NCBI GenBank assembly: GCA_963978155.1
Contig: CAXBRK010000055.1
Coordinates: forward strand, 1-12,604
Reading direction: 5' to 3'
DNA: 12,604 nucleotides
Origin: UBA8653 sp963978155
GTDB lineage: Bacteria > Planctomycetota > Phycisphaerae > Phycisphaerales > SM1A02
Both the position numbers and the translations under genes were made by a program. The first letter of the stretch is position 1; each line of letters starts with the position of its first letter. Of this stretch, positions 1 through 6,879 are shown piece after piece. The notes beneath the pieces were generated by a model. The model saw only the letters and a program-made list of their open reading frames with translations. It searched no databases and was not told where the DNA came from.

Positions 1-662
1 GTCGTGATGGTGATGTTGTCGATGCGGACGTCGTATGTTGCTTGCGTGAAAAAGAACCCGGGCTCAAGGGTGGTGAAAGCGACTTGGTCGATGCCAGCCA
101 GGACGTCAGTGAAGGTGACTCCCGTGGGGAGGATCGGTTCACCGAGCGCCGTTTCGTCGCCGTAGCCTCCCCAGCCAGTGGGCAGCTCGACATCGGAGGG
201 ATCGTCAATCGTGACCGTGAACGTGGTCCACTCACCGTGTTGGCTGCTGTCGATTGACCCGAACTTGAACCACACACTCGTCCACGGGTAGGGCCCGGGA
301 ACGTCAAGGTCACGCAGGTCGAGCAGCCACGGACGGGTGATTTCGCCGGCTATGCCGCCGATCGACTCGACCTTAACGTCGATGCTGAACGTCACGGAGC
401 CGTACTGCGAGAGGTCTTGGGCGAATTCGGGGTTGGAGGTGTTCCGGAAGGTGATGCCGAAGTCGGTGAACTGCGTCCGCATGTTCTCGGCTGGATTGCC
501 GCCGGTGGCCTCGACCGTGGTGGAGCCACCAAAGCCTTGTGGACCAGCCCAACCCTCGGCACCATTGGAGAAATCAACGATCGTGTCAGCGGTCGCGCCG
601 GCAACCAGAAGGAGCAATGCGAATGTAGGAATGATCCTTGTCGTGTTCGTGGCCGGCTTCAT
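1..662 (-). CDS. Secreted beta-rich protein, N-terminal part (cut by window edge)
   Basis: An open frame reads leftward from an ATG at 662 off the window start, giving about 220 residues without a stop. The start has a good ribosome binding site, AAGGAGA at 672-678, 9 nt upstream. Residues 1-26 form a classical signal peptide: a basic-polar start, the hydrophobic core PTFALLLLVAGA, then AxA-type cleavage near ATA-D. The mature part begins DTIVDFSNGAEGW, then alternates beta-strand-like segments rich in Thr, Gly and Trp, and ends at the edge with YDVRIDNITI. That pattern is common in carbohydrate-binding or concanavalin-like jelly-roll domains of planctomycete exported proteins, which often end in a PEP-CTERM anchor. 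The C-terminus is outside the window, so the anchor cannot be checked. Function is unknown; binding of polysaccharide is only an inference. No strong promoter was found upstream. Confidence 0.8.
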   Translation of the reverse strand, partial: MKPATNTTRIIPTFALLLLVAGATADTIVDFSNGAEGWAGPQGFGGSTTVEATGGNPAENMRTQFTDFGITFRNTSNPEFAQDLSQYGSVTFSIDVKVESIGGIAGEITRPWLLDLRDLDVPGPYPWTSVWFKFGSIDSSQHGEWTTFTVTIDDPSDVELPTGWGGYGDETALGEPILPTGVTFTDVLAGIDQVAFTTLEPGFFFTQATYDVRIDNITIT

Positions 663-1142
663 TTCAGTGAGTCTCCTTGGATCAAGGGGGCTTCTTTATG
701 GGATACGTTCTCGTGGCACCTCGGTCACGCGTTCGTTCGGATTATGACGCCTGGCAAAGGGTGATCAAGAATGTTTCCGGGAAGCTGTTCAGGGCCCCAG
801 GAAGGCCCCTTGCCCGAAGCTAGTGGTCGCGACGACATGATCAGGAAGCGGGACCAGGCAACGCAGTGGAGCGTAGCAAACCAGATCGCGAGGAAGTCTA
901 GGTTCGAGACCAGCACGCTGAATAAGAAGATCACGCAAACAATGCCGATGATCTAGTGGCTTTGGTCCGAGGCCATCGGTCCTGATGACTCTTCCGTCAT
1001 GTTTCGACTGCCGTGAATACGACGAAGGGTTTGCGAACGTTCATGATCGCACAACAAACTCCAAGGCCACCGTGACCCTGGAGCTTTGTGAATATCGGGG
1101 ACAGGACTCGAACCGCCGATCCATGATTGAATGCCAGAGCAT
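663..1142. other. 480-bp stretch without a convincing intact gene
   Basis: Between the secreted-protein start and the M56 stop I see only two things: the interrupted membrane-protein frame (725-1000, -) and the tRNA-like remnant (about 1095-1150, -). Plus-strand frames here are low-complexity or antisense and have no ribosome binding sites. No clear terminator was found for the M56 gene that ends at 1143. Confidence 0.5.
725..1000 (-). pseudogene. Possible small membrane protein ORF interrupted by an in-frame TAG
   Basis: Reading leftward from an ATG at 1000, the frame gives a short hydrophilic start (MTEESSGPMASDQSH), then an amber stop at 953-955. It continues without another stop to a TGA at 725. 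After the stop it reads as a strongly hydrophobic stretch, IIGIVCVIFLFSVLVSNL followed by DFLAIWFATLHCVAWSRFLI, which looks like two membrane helices, and then a polar tail. A hydrophilic head followed directly by membrane helices in one frame suggests a roughly 91-residue membrane protein broken by one nonsense mutation. Alternatively the 3' part could start at the GTG at 934, giving 69 residues. No clear ribosome binding site precedes either start, and no homologue is recognised, so a chance ORF cannot be excluded. Confidence 0.3.
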
Positions 1143-1150
1143 CTACCGAT
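1095..1150 (-). pseudogene. Degraded tRNA-like remnant
   Basis: The minus strand contains a T-arm-like signature, GGTTCGAGTCC, followed by a CCCCGA acceptor-like 3' end. A D-loop-like GGTAGA lies upstream at nearly normal tRNA spacing: 33 nt from GGTA to GGTTCG, against 34 in the intact tRNA at 3603-3676. The structure does not hold, however. The T-stem has two mismatches, the anticodon stem is poor, and no matching 5' acceptor strand is present. The 5' half overlaps the end of the M56 gene, whose TAG stop lies inside the GGTAG. Nineteen bases (1096-1114) match the 3' end of the initiator tRNA at 3606-3624 with one mismatch. It may be a dead tRNA gene or an old integration scar. Confidence 0.4.
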
Positions 1151-2987
1151 CGCGTCTGTCACCGTCTTCGTCGTCTTCTTCATCCTCAAAGAATTCCATG
1201 AGGAATTCATCGAAGTCCTCATCATCGAAGTCCTCATCATCAAAGTGTCCATGATGATATTTGGGTCGTAATCGAATCATGACTCGAAGATCTTTTAGCA
1301 ACGCCTCGACCTCTACAGGTGATAAGTCACCATGTTCAATGGCACGGCGAAAATTAGACTCTGCTTGGGCAAAAAGATCGGAAAATCGTGCAAGATCCAA
1401 ATCTCCTCGGCTTACCCGCTCATCCCCACGATCGAGAGCACGATCAGATTCCTCCATGAACTCCATCAATTCTCCAATGGCATGGACCGCTTCCTCCCGA
1501 GACATCTTGCCTGCCTTCACAGCCGCTTCGATCTTGCGCATACGGGCTTCGTACGCCTCTCGCTCCTCTCCTGGATCGCGAGCACGATCTGCCCTCTTCA
1601 TGGATTTCTTCAATTCTTCAATGGCACGGGCCGCTTCTTCGCGAGACATCTTGCCTGCCTTCACGGCCGCTTCGATCTTGCGCATACGAGCCTCGTAAGC
1701 CTCTCGCTCCTCTCCGCGGTCTCGAATGTGTTCGTCCTTCGAGGACCGCTTCGTCTCTTCGATCGCACGAGCGCCTTCTTCACGAGAGATCTCTCCCGAC
1801 ATCACGGCTTCTTCAATCTCACGGATGCGGCGGAATACGTCGTTTTCACCTTTGCTGCGGCGCAAAGCGTCCATCATGACTCGGGCTTGATCCTTGGACA
1901 ATTCGCCTTCAGCAACCGCTTCTCGAAGACGCTCACCGACGGCATCAAAATCTTGCCCATAGGCAACGCCGAGAGGAACCAGCCCCAGCGAAAGGGCAAC
2001 AACGCTGGCCATCAACCATTTCGGTGTCGTTTGTGTTTTCTGTGACATGATCATGCCAAGTCTCCTTTTGAGTGTTCCGCCGCCGTCAAATGCACATGCC
2101 ATGGCCGGCGGGCGGATCACCGGGGTGGTCAAAAAATCAAGAACAGTAAGAAGAGATCCCGCATAAGCCCGTGGGGTTGGGCCCAAAGCTTGTAGCACCA
2201 TCGCATCGCAACTCATCTCCTCATTGAAGCGGAGATTGCGACGGGCCCACCAAGTGATTGGGTTCCACCAAAAGCACACACACGCAACCCACTCGATCCA
2301 GCGAACAAGATGATCGCGCCGTTTGATGTGGGCCAACTCGTGCGCCAGCACCATCTGAAGGTCACGCACTTTCAGTTCGTCTGCGAGAGCCTCGGGAAGT
2401 ACGACGCGCACACGACCAGCGAAGCACCAGACAAGAGGTGCAACTTGGGCCGGAATCGTCTCAATTGACGGGCAAGTTTGCATACCCAACCGCTGGGCTG
2501 TTTCGCGGGCAACGTTCTGAAGCGAGGAGCCAGCTGGTTGACTTGCACCACGAATCAGACGATGGAAGCGAACGATCGGGACAAGCGAGCGGAATAGGAC
2601 AACGGTTGACCCCGCAAGCCAGATGATCAGAGAGATCACCAGGGTGGCCTGAGCCCATTGGCTCTGCGAAGTTCCGGGCACCGCAAGATCAACCTTTGAA
2701 GCATCCACCGCGCTCTTATCCAAGAGCTGCAGCTTCGACAATCCGAGCGATGGGATCTCGAAGGGGAATGCCTCAACCGTCTGGGTTGTGGCCGAAGAAA
2801 CCGCTCTCGGAATGGGAACCAATGGCATATTGAGAAGCGGCGGGGTGATAAGCTTGACCAGCACCAGCAGCCACAGCACGTGCGCGACCGCCGGGAAACG
2901 CTGGCCCCGCTGGACCAAAAACGCCACCAACCCAAGCGGGAGGGCAACCAAAAGATTGCCCACGACAAAGTGCAGAAGGGCGTCCAT
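1143..2987 (-). CDS. BlaR1/MecR1-like M56 membrane metallopeptidase with charged-repeat C-terminal domain
   Basis: About 614 residues. M56 proteins sense an external signal and use a zinc endopeptidase core to trigger loss of a BlaI-type repressor. Visible here are N-terminal membrane helices (about 1-27 and 33-50), another helix near 113-136, and the zinc motif HELAH at about 216-220. NEEMSCD, near 255-261, supplies the third ligand, and a final helix lies near 324-344. The part after that helix should lie outside the membrane, but it has no penicillin-binding fold. It is a run of helical repeats such as AVKAGKMSREEAARAIEEL, spaced about 47-48 residues apart, and then a tail dominated by Asp and Glu. 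The gene is coupled to blaI upstream: the ATG at 2987 shares one base with the blaI stop. A GTG at 2990 is an alternative start. The signal sensed is unknown. Confidence 0.9.
   Translation of the reverse strand: MDALLHFVVGNLLVALPLGLVAFLVQRGQRFPAVAHVLWLLVLVKLITPPLLNMPLVPIPRAVSSATTQTVEAFPFEIPSLGLSKLQLLDKSAVDASKVDLAVPGTSQSQWAQATLVISLIIWLAGSTVVLFRSLVPIVRFHRLIRGASQPAGSSLQNVARETAQRLGMQTCPSIETIPAQVAPLVWCFAGRVRVVLPEALADELKVRDLQMVLAHELAHIKRRDHLVRWIEWVACVCFWWNPITWWARRNLRFNEEMSCDAMVLQALGPTPRAYAGSLLTVLDFLTTPVIRPPAMACAFDGGGTLKRRLGMIMSQKTQTTPKWLMASVVALSLGLVPLGVAYGQDFDAVGERLREAVAEGELSKDQARVMMDALRRSKGENDVFRRIREIEEAVMSGEISREEGARAIEETKRSSKDEHIRDRGEEREAYEARMRKIEAAVKAGKMSREEAARAIEELKKSMKRADRARDPGEEREAYEARMRKIEAAVKAGKMSREEAVHAIGELMEFMEESDRALDRGDERVSRGDLDLARFSDLFAQAESNFRRAIEHGDLSPVEVEALLKDLRVMIRLRPKYHHGHFDDEDFDDEDFDEFLMEFFEDEEDDEDGDRRDR
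1200..1960 (-). repeat. Degenerate tandem repeats inside the M56 C-terminal domain
   Basis: The coding sequence holds several diverged copies of a helical module with the pattern E-A-V-x-x-G-x-(M/I/L)-S-(R/K)-(E/D)-(E/Q)-A-R. Two central copies are nearly identical in protein and very similar in DNA, with equivalent sites 144 bp apart (about 1497 and 1641). An upstream copy lies 141 bp further (about 1782), and a more diverged one near 1900 is only about 35 residues away. A last weak copy (AIEHGDLSPVEVEAL) precedes the acidic tail. This points to internal duplication, the newest pair being the two central units. Confidence 0.7.
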
Positions 2988-3361
2988 CACGAATCACCCC
3001 CATCGAGAATCTTCCGAAGGCGTTTGATTTCTTCGCGGGTCAACTGCTTCGCATCAATCAGGTGCGTAATCGCAGGGGCCAGAGAGCCCCCGGTAAGCTG
3101 TTCCGCCAGCGATTTCAACTGAGCGCCGGCGTAGGCCTCACGTCCAACCAGGGCCGAAAAGAGATGGACGGGAAGTTCGCGATCCCGTTCAACGAATCCC
3201 TTGGTCTCGAGCCGCTGGAGCAAGCGCTGCACCGTGCCGTTCGCGGAGCGATCGCCCCCTGGATACAACTCATCCCGCATTTGCCGAGCGGTCAACTGAT
3301 CCGCCTCCCACAACAGTTCCATGACCGCGAGTTCAGCATTGGCCAGCGATTCAATCGTCAT
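2987..3361 (-). CDS. BlaI/MecI family transcriptional repressor
   Basis: A 124-residue protein matching the usual size of BlaI-type repressors. The N-terminal winged helix-turn-helix starts LANAELAVMELLWEADQLTARQM and ends near residue 70. Its recognition part is around SANGTVQRLLQRLETKGFV, the BlaI signature of a T-V-x-x-x-L-x-x-L-x-x-K-G segment. The C-terminal part (about 75-120) is helical and fits the dimerisation and cleavage region. The ATG at 3361 is chosen because TAGGAGT lies just upstream at proper spacing. An upstream in-frame ATG at 3391 would read through the promoter and operator region. The stop overlaps the start of the M56 gene, so the two are one operon. It probably represses its own operon through the inverted repeat at 3403-3423. 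Confidence 0.93.
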   Translation of the reverse strand: MTIESLANAELAVMELLWEADQLTARQMRDELYPGGDRSANGTVQRLLQRLETKGFVERDRELPVHLFSALVGREAYAGAQLKSLAEQLTGGSLAPAITHLIDAKQLTREEIKRLRKILDGGDS

Positions 3362-3390
3362 AGATTCGACTCCTAGAAGCGTGTGCGACA

Positions 3391-3420
3391 ATCATACACC
3401 ACTGTACGACAAGATGTCGT
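3391..3420 (-). promoter_or_regulatory. Candidate blaI-M56 promoter
   Basis: On the minus strand, TATGAT at 3391-3396 is a good -10 box. A weak -35-like GACATC lies 16 bp upstream, inside the operator dyad. Repressor binding to the dyad would then block the -35 region. The -10 is reasonable; the -35 is poor. Confidence 0.4.
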
Positions 3421-3423
3421 ACA
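3403..3423. promoter_or_regulatory. Perfect inverted-repeat operator for the BlaI-type repressor
   Basis: TGTACGACA and TGTCGTACA are exact reverse complements separated by AGA, a dyad of 9 bp arms. The arms fit the general TACnACA/TGTnGTA form of BlaI/MecI operators. The dyad is 42 bp upstream of the blaI start. A further direct half-site with one change, TGTGCGACA at 3382-3390, lies exactly 21 bp (about two helical turns) toward the gene. Confidence 0.75.
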
Positions 3424-3559
3424 AACTGCTCATAAATATAAAAACAACTTTTCGGCAGTCCCACCGAAGGGTCCACGCTTCCTCAGAATGAACTTGTGCG
3501 GAGTGCCGGCCCAAGCTGTTTTGTGCCACATCAAGGCCAAATCTGACTCGTCCCCAGAA

Positions 3560-3593
3560 ACGAAAGAAGCCCCTCCAGCGTGGGAGAGGGCTT
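3560..3593 (-). terminator. Rho-independent terminator after the initiator tRNA
   Basis: On the minus strand AAGCCCTCTCC and GGAGGGGCTT (plus-strand positions 3583-3593 and 3567-3576) form a stem with one bulge and a 6-nt loop. It is followed by the T-rich CTTTCGTTT. It lies about 10 nt past the 3' end of the tRNA. Confidence 0.65.
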
Positions 3594-3602
3594 TCGATCG
3601 AA

Positions 3603-3676
<74 letters not shown>

Positions 3677-3691
3677 TCAGGTAAGGGGAGA

Positions 3692-3719
3692 AGTATAGCA
3701 GCATCAGAAAAAGCGTCAA
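3692..3719 (-). promoter_or_regulatory. Sigma70-type promoter of the initiator tRNA
   Basis: On the minus strand TTGACG (3714-3719) and TATACT (3692-3697) are separated by 16 bp, close to the consensus pair. The expected transcription start, near 3685, is about 9 nt before the mature tRNA 5' end. Confidence 0.75.
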
Positions 3720-3740
3720 TGTCGAGGTAGGTTCACCCCC

Positions 3741-4280
3741 ATGCGCATCGCGGTCGTAGACACCGAAACCAGCGGCACGGGCCCAGAGGACCGAATTCTT
3801 GAGTTCGCCTTGGTCATGTTGGAACTCCATGCACGCCAAACGCGCATTGTCTGGGGGCACAGCGCTCTGCACGACGAAGGCCCGCCCTCGACACCCGAAG
3901 CGTTCGCCATCCATGGCATCACCGATGAGCAGCGTCGCGGGATGGTGGTGCCACCAAAGATGATGGACCACCTCAAGGGCGCACACCTAGTCGTGGCCCA
4001 CAACGCTTCGTTCGATCGAGCCATGCTGCGCCGGACCGCCGCGTGGACCAATGACCTTCCTTGGCGTTGCTCGGTACGCCAAATCAAATGGCGCCGAGAA
4101 CAGGTCAGCTTTGTGGGGCTGTCCAGCTTGCTGGATCGTTACAAGATCCATCGCAACATCGGACACCGCGCTCTGGACGATGCCCTGGGCTTGGCCAAAC
4201 TCATGCTTCTTTGCGATCACACCGGGAACATGTTTCTTGACCAGTTGGTGGCGACCGGCGATCTGAACCAAGATGCCTAA
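3741..4280 (+). CDS. DEDDh 3'-5' exonuclease (ExoX/DnaQ-like)
   Basis: A 179-residue protein made of a single DnaQ-type exonuclease fold, which trims DNA 3' ends with two metal ions. All three Exo motifs are present: VVDTETSG (D7, E9), VAHNASFDRAML (D92), and GHRALDDA, where H142 and D147 fit the H-x4-D DEDDh form. The motif order, the FAIHGIT segment before ExoII and the short length resemble exonuclease X more than the replicative epsilon subunit. No polymerase-binding extension is seen. A GAGG lies 13 nt before the ATG. The exonuclease III gene follows after 21 bp, so the two probably form a DNA-repair unit. RNase T-like or oligoribonuclease activity cannot be excluded from sequence. Confidence 0.88.
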   Translation: MRIAVVDTETSGTGPEDRILEFALVMLELHARQTRIVWGHSALHDEGPPSTPEAFAIHGITDEQRRGMVVPPKMMDHLKGAHLVVAHNASFDRAMLRRTAAWTNDLPWRCSVRQIKWRREQVSFVGLSSLLDRYKIHRNIGHRALDDALGLAKLMLLCDHTGNMFLDQLVATGDLNQDA

Positions 4281-4301
4281 AATGCCATTGGAGTCCCAGC
4301 C

Positions 4302-5087
4302 ATGCGAATCGTCTCTTGGAACGTCAACAGCCTGAAGCCCCGCCACGATCGTTTCTTTCGGTTTCTGGACCAGTGGCAACCCGATGTGGTCTGCCTTCAA
4401 GAAACAAAATCGCTCGTCGAAGACCTGCCCAAAGAGGCGATTGAGTCAGCGGGCTGGCATCTGGCCGCGGTTGGTCAAAAGACGTACAACGGCGTGGCCC
4501 TGGTCAGCAAGACCCCAATCGAAGTGGTCTCGGAAGGACTCGACAACTTTGAAGACCCGCAAGCAAGGTTTATTCTCGGAGAGACCGGGGGCATCCGGAT
4601 CGCCAGCGCTTACATCCCCAACGGCAAAGAAGTCGGCTGCGACAAGCATGAATACAAGTTGAAGTGGCTCGCCGCCTTGCGAAACCACTTGGATCGACTC
4701 GAAGACCCCCAATCCGATCTCGCGATTCTTGGGGACTGGAACTGCGCGCCTCGTGATACCGACGCCAAGAACATCGACAAGTGGCGAGACAGCGTGCTGT
4801 GCCACGACTCGGTCCGTGAGGCCATCCAGCACGTTCGCGACTTTGGGTTGATCGATCCCCACGAAGCGATCGAACCCGAAGGCGGGGTGTTCACGTGGTG
4901 GGACTATCGAAATCTAGGGTTCCCCAAGAATGACGGGCTCCGGATTGATCACGCTCTGCTCTCCGAGAGCCTGAACCGCCGAGTCACGCAAGTCCAAGTG
5001 GACCGCGATGAGCGCAAGGCGCACGCAGAACTCGACATCGGAAAACCCTCCGACCACGCCCCCCTGATTGTGGATCTCGAGGACTAA
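4302..5087 (+). CDS. xthA: Exodeoxyribonuclease III (AP endonuclease family 1)
   Basis: 261 residues, full family length. Exonuclease III cuts DNA 5' of abasic sites and degrades from 3' ends in base-excision repair. Key motifs are SWNVNSL (N8), LQETK (metal ligand E34), the SAYIPNG segment (Y104), GDWNCAP (D145, N147), LRIDHALLS (D216, H217) and the terminal KPSDHAPL, with the catalytic pair D251-H252. FTWWDYR near 197-203 is also typical. A GGAG at 4290-4293 precedes the ATG at 8 nt. It follows the ExoX-like gene in the same direction. Its TAA stop is interleaved with the stop of the convergent DUF606 gene, so no terminator fits between them. Confidence 0.95.
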   Translation: MRIVSWNVNSLKPRHDRFFRFLDQWQPDVVCLQETKSLVEDLPKEAIESAGWHLAAVGQKTYNGVALVSKTPIEVVSEGLDNFEDPQARFILGETGGIRIASAYIPNGKEVGCDKHEYKLKWLAALRNHLDRLEDPQSDLAILGDWNCAPRDTDAKNIDKWRDSVLCHDSVREAIQHVRDFGLIDPHEAIEPEGGVFTWWDYRNLGFPKNDGLRIDHALLSESLNRRVTQVQVDRDERKAHAELDIGKPSDHAPLIVDLED

Positions 5088-5530
5088 CGCGCTCGCAGCA
5101 GCAGGATCACTCCCGCTACCACCAACACCAAGCCCACCAAGCGTTGGTCTGCGATCGACCGCTGCGGGAAACCCAAGAGGCCAAACTGGTCCAAGATCGA
5201 CGAACTCGTCAGCTGCCCCAACAAGAAGCACGACAGCAGCAACACCGCCCCAAGCACCGGCGCGTTGAAGAGCATGGTGAAGACGATCACAGCACCGCAA
5301 AGACCGCCCCAAAGGCTCCACACTGGCGCGACCCGCAGCAAATTGATGCCGGGAACGGGTGCACCCGAAAAGACACAAATCAACGCCACCACCACAAATC
5401 CAAGCAGCATGTTCCAAGTGGCCGCCGTCAATGGCGCTGCGGCATGGCGGTTCAATTCAGCATTCATGCCCGACTGGACCGGTTGCAACATCCCCGCCAG
5501 AAACACCCAAAGAGCATGCAGCCAGATCAT
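5084..5530 (-). CDS. YdcZ/DUF606-type DMT-superfamily membrane protein
   Basis: 148 residues, the normal size of this half-length drug/metabolite transporter family. The N-terminal AGMLQPVQSGMNAELNR closely fits the DUF606 signature of a glutamine-containing helix followed by N-A-x-L. Five hydrophobic helices can be placed at about 3-18, 37-56, 70-88, 90-110 and 130-147. The ATG overlaps the dihydroorotase TGA as ATGA, so it is probably translated by coupling. The substrate is unknown, and the link to pyrimidine synthesis may be only positional. Its TAG stop overlaps the xthA stop on the other strand. Confidence 0.85.
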   Translation of the reverse strand: MIWLHALWVFLAGMLQPVQSGMNAELNRHAAAPLTAATWNMLLGFVVVALICVFSGAPVPGINLLRVAPVWSLWGGLCGAVIVFTMLFNAPVLGAVLLLSCFLLGQLTSSSILDQFGLLGFPQRSIADQRLVGLVLVVAGVILLLRAR

Positions 5531-6840
5531 GCATCACCTCTGTCGTACTGAAGGGACTGGCCCGATCCTGGATCGGCAAATTGACCTTCGTGGTACGCAC
5601 GAAGACCTCGCACCCACGTGGAACACACCATGCCCCGCAAAGTTGAACCATGCCAGGGGGACCAATTGCACTTGGTGACTTGAGCGCCATCTTGCACCTT
5701 CGACTCTGACTCGGTGTCAACAATGCTGAAGTCGGCATCAAAACCGGGCTTCAAGCCCCCTTTGCCCTTCAAATCCCAGACCTTTGCCGGATTGGCTGCC
5801 CCCCAAGCCGCAATCTGTTCAAAGGTGCATCGGCCATCCGAAGCGGCATCGATCATCAACGGCAACAACCACTCAATGGAGGGAAGACCCGATGGACTGC
5901 GCGGGTATGGCTGATCTTTTTCTTCAAGGGTGTGCGGGGCGTGATCGGTCGCCAGCACTTCGATGGTGCCATCGTGCAAAGCCGCCCACACCGCCTCTCG
6001 ATCTTCTGGACTTTTCAGGGCCGGGTTCATCTGCACCCGTGAGCCCAGTCGGTCGTAGTCGGTCGTGTCGAAGAACAAATGGTGGGGACAAGCCTCAGCG
6101 GTCACCCATTCCGGCCGTTCACGAAGGACTTCACATTCGGCAGCGCTGGAGACGTGCAACAGATGGAATCGATGCTTGTGTCTTCGGGCCAAATCGATGG
6201 TCCGGGCTGCACTCTTGGCCGCCGCCTCCGCGTTCCTGATTTTGGAGTGGTCAGAAATGACACGGCCTCCGTCGAGGGCTGCCGCGTTGGCCCGAACCAG
6301 CGTCTCGTCTTCGCAGTGGGCCGCAATGGGCAGACAGGTCTGGGCAAAGATCTCTTCCAGCGCCACTTGTTCATCAACCAACAGGTCACCGGTGGAAGAC
6401 CCGATGAAAATTTTGATGCCGCAGGCTCGTGTCTCTTCCCGAAGCCAAGCGGTGTTCTGTCCGGTCGCTCCCGCGAAGAACCCATAGTCCACCACGCATG
6501 AGCGCTTCGCGCGGGCCAGCTTGGCAGAGAGGGCGCCTGCGGAGGTGGTGTTGGGCGAGGTGTTGGGCATCTCCATAAATGCCGTCACGCCGCCTTTCGC
6601 GGCCGCCATGGATCCGGTGCGGAGGTCCTCCTTGTGGGTCAGACCGGGCTCGCGGAAATGAACTTGGTCGTCGATCAAGCCGGGAAAGACATGTTTGCCG
6701 GAGGCATCGATGACGTCATCCGCATGGGCTGAGGCCGGCGGATCAAAATCAAGGAACCTGCCGTCTTCAATCAAGATGTTCTGCTGGGTCACGCCATCAG
6801 GGCGAACACAGTGGCCACCACGAATCAGGAGTCTGGACAT
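5527..6840 (-). CDS. pyrC: Dihydroorotase (class I-like, amidohydrolase superfamily)
   Basis: 437 residues. Dihydroorotase interconverts carbamoyl-aspartate and dihydroorotate, the third step of pyrimidine synthesis. The start at 6840 (MSRLLIRGG) opens the small beta domain typical of the family; the longer frame upstream overlaps map and is rejected. Motifs are FPGLIDDQVHFREPG (57-66), EMPNT (90-94), GIKIFIGSSTG (K143, a likely carbamylated metal-bridging lysine), AAHCEDE (H175), LLHVSS (H229) and ATDHAPHT (D299). The first His of the usual D-x-H-x-H motif is Gln59. The DDQVHFREPG form is, from memory, a known variant in a class I subgroup that also has the Lys. A general hydantoinase/allantoinase-type role is less likely, because REPG and the DHAPH-SGLP region fit dihydroorotase. 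Confidence 0.88.
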   Translation of the reverse strand: MSRLLIRGGHCVRPDGVTQQNILIEDGRFLDFDPPASAHADDVIDASGKHVFPGLIDDQVHFREPGLTHKEDLRTGSMAAAKGGVTAFMEMPNTSPNTTSAGALSAKLARAKRSCVVDYGFFAGATGQNTAWLREETRACGIKIFIGSSTGDLLVDEQVALEEIFAQTCLPIAAHCEDETLVRANAAALDGGRVISDHSKIRNAEAAAKSAARTIDLARRHKHRFHLLHVSSAAECEVLRERPEWVTAEACPHHLFFDTTDYDRLGSRVQMNPALKSPEDREAVWAALHDGTIEVLATDHAPHTLEEKDQPYPRSPSGLPSIEWLLPLMIDAASDGRCTFEQIAAWGAANPAKVWDLKGKGGLKPGFDADFSIVDTESESKVQDGAQVTKCNWSPWHGSTLRGMVCSTWVRGLRAYHEGQFADPGSGQSLQYDRGDA

Positions 6841-6864
6841 ATCTGTTGATGCTACGCGAATCGG

Positions 6865-6870
6865 TACAAT
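6865..6870 (+). promoter_or_regulatory. Candidate -10 box for map
   Basis: TACAAT lies only 9 nt before the GTG start of map. Transcription would begin at or within a few bases of the start codon. No good -35 is visible, and there is no Shine-Dalgarno sequence. The 39-bp gap also has to hold the divergent pyrC promoter. Confidence 0.4.
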
Positions 6871-6879
6871 TGCCGTCCC

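Noticed and set aside
771..956. 61-residue plus-strand ORF in the gene-poor stretch
   Set aside because: It has no ribosome binding site or recognisable motif, and it is antisense to the better membrane-protein frame.
1332..2045. 237-residue plus-strand ORF
   Set aside because: It is fully antisense to the M56 gene. Its length comes from the biased codon use and repeats of that gene.
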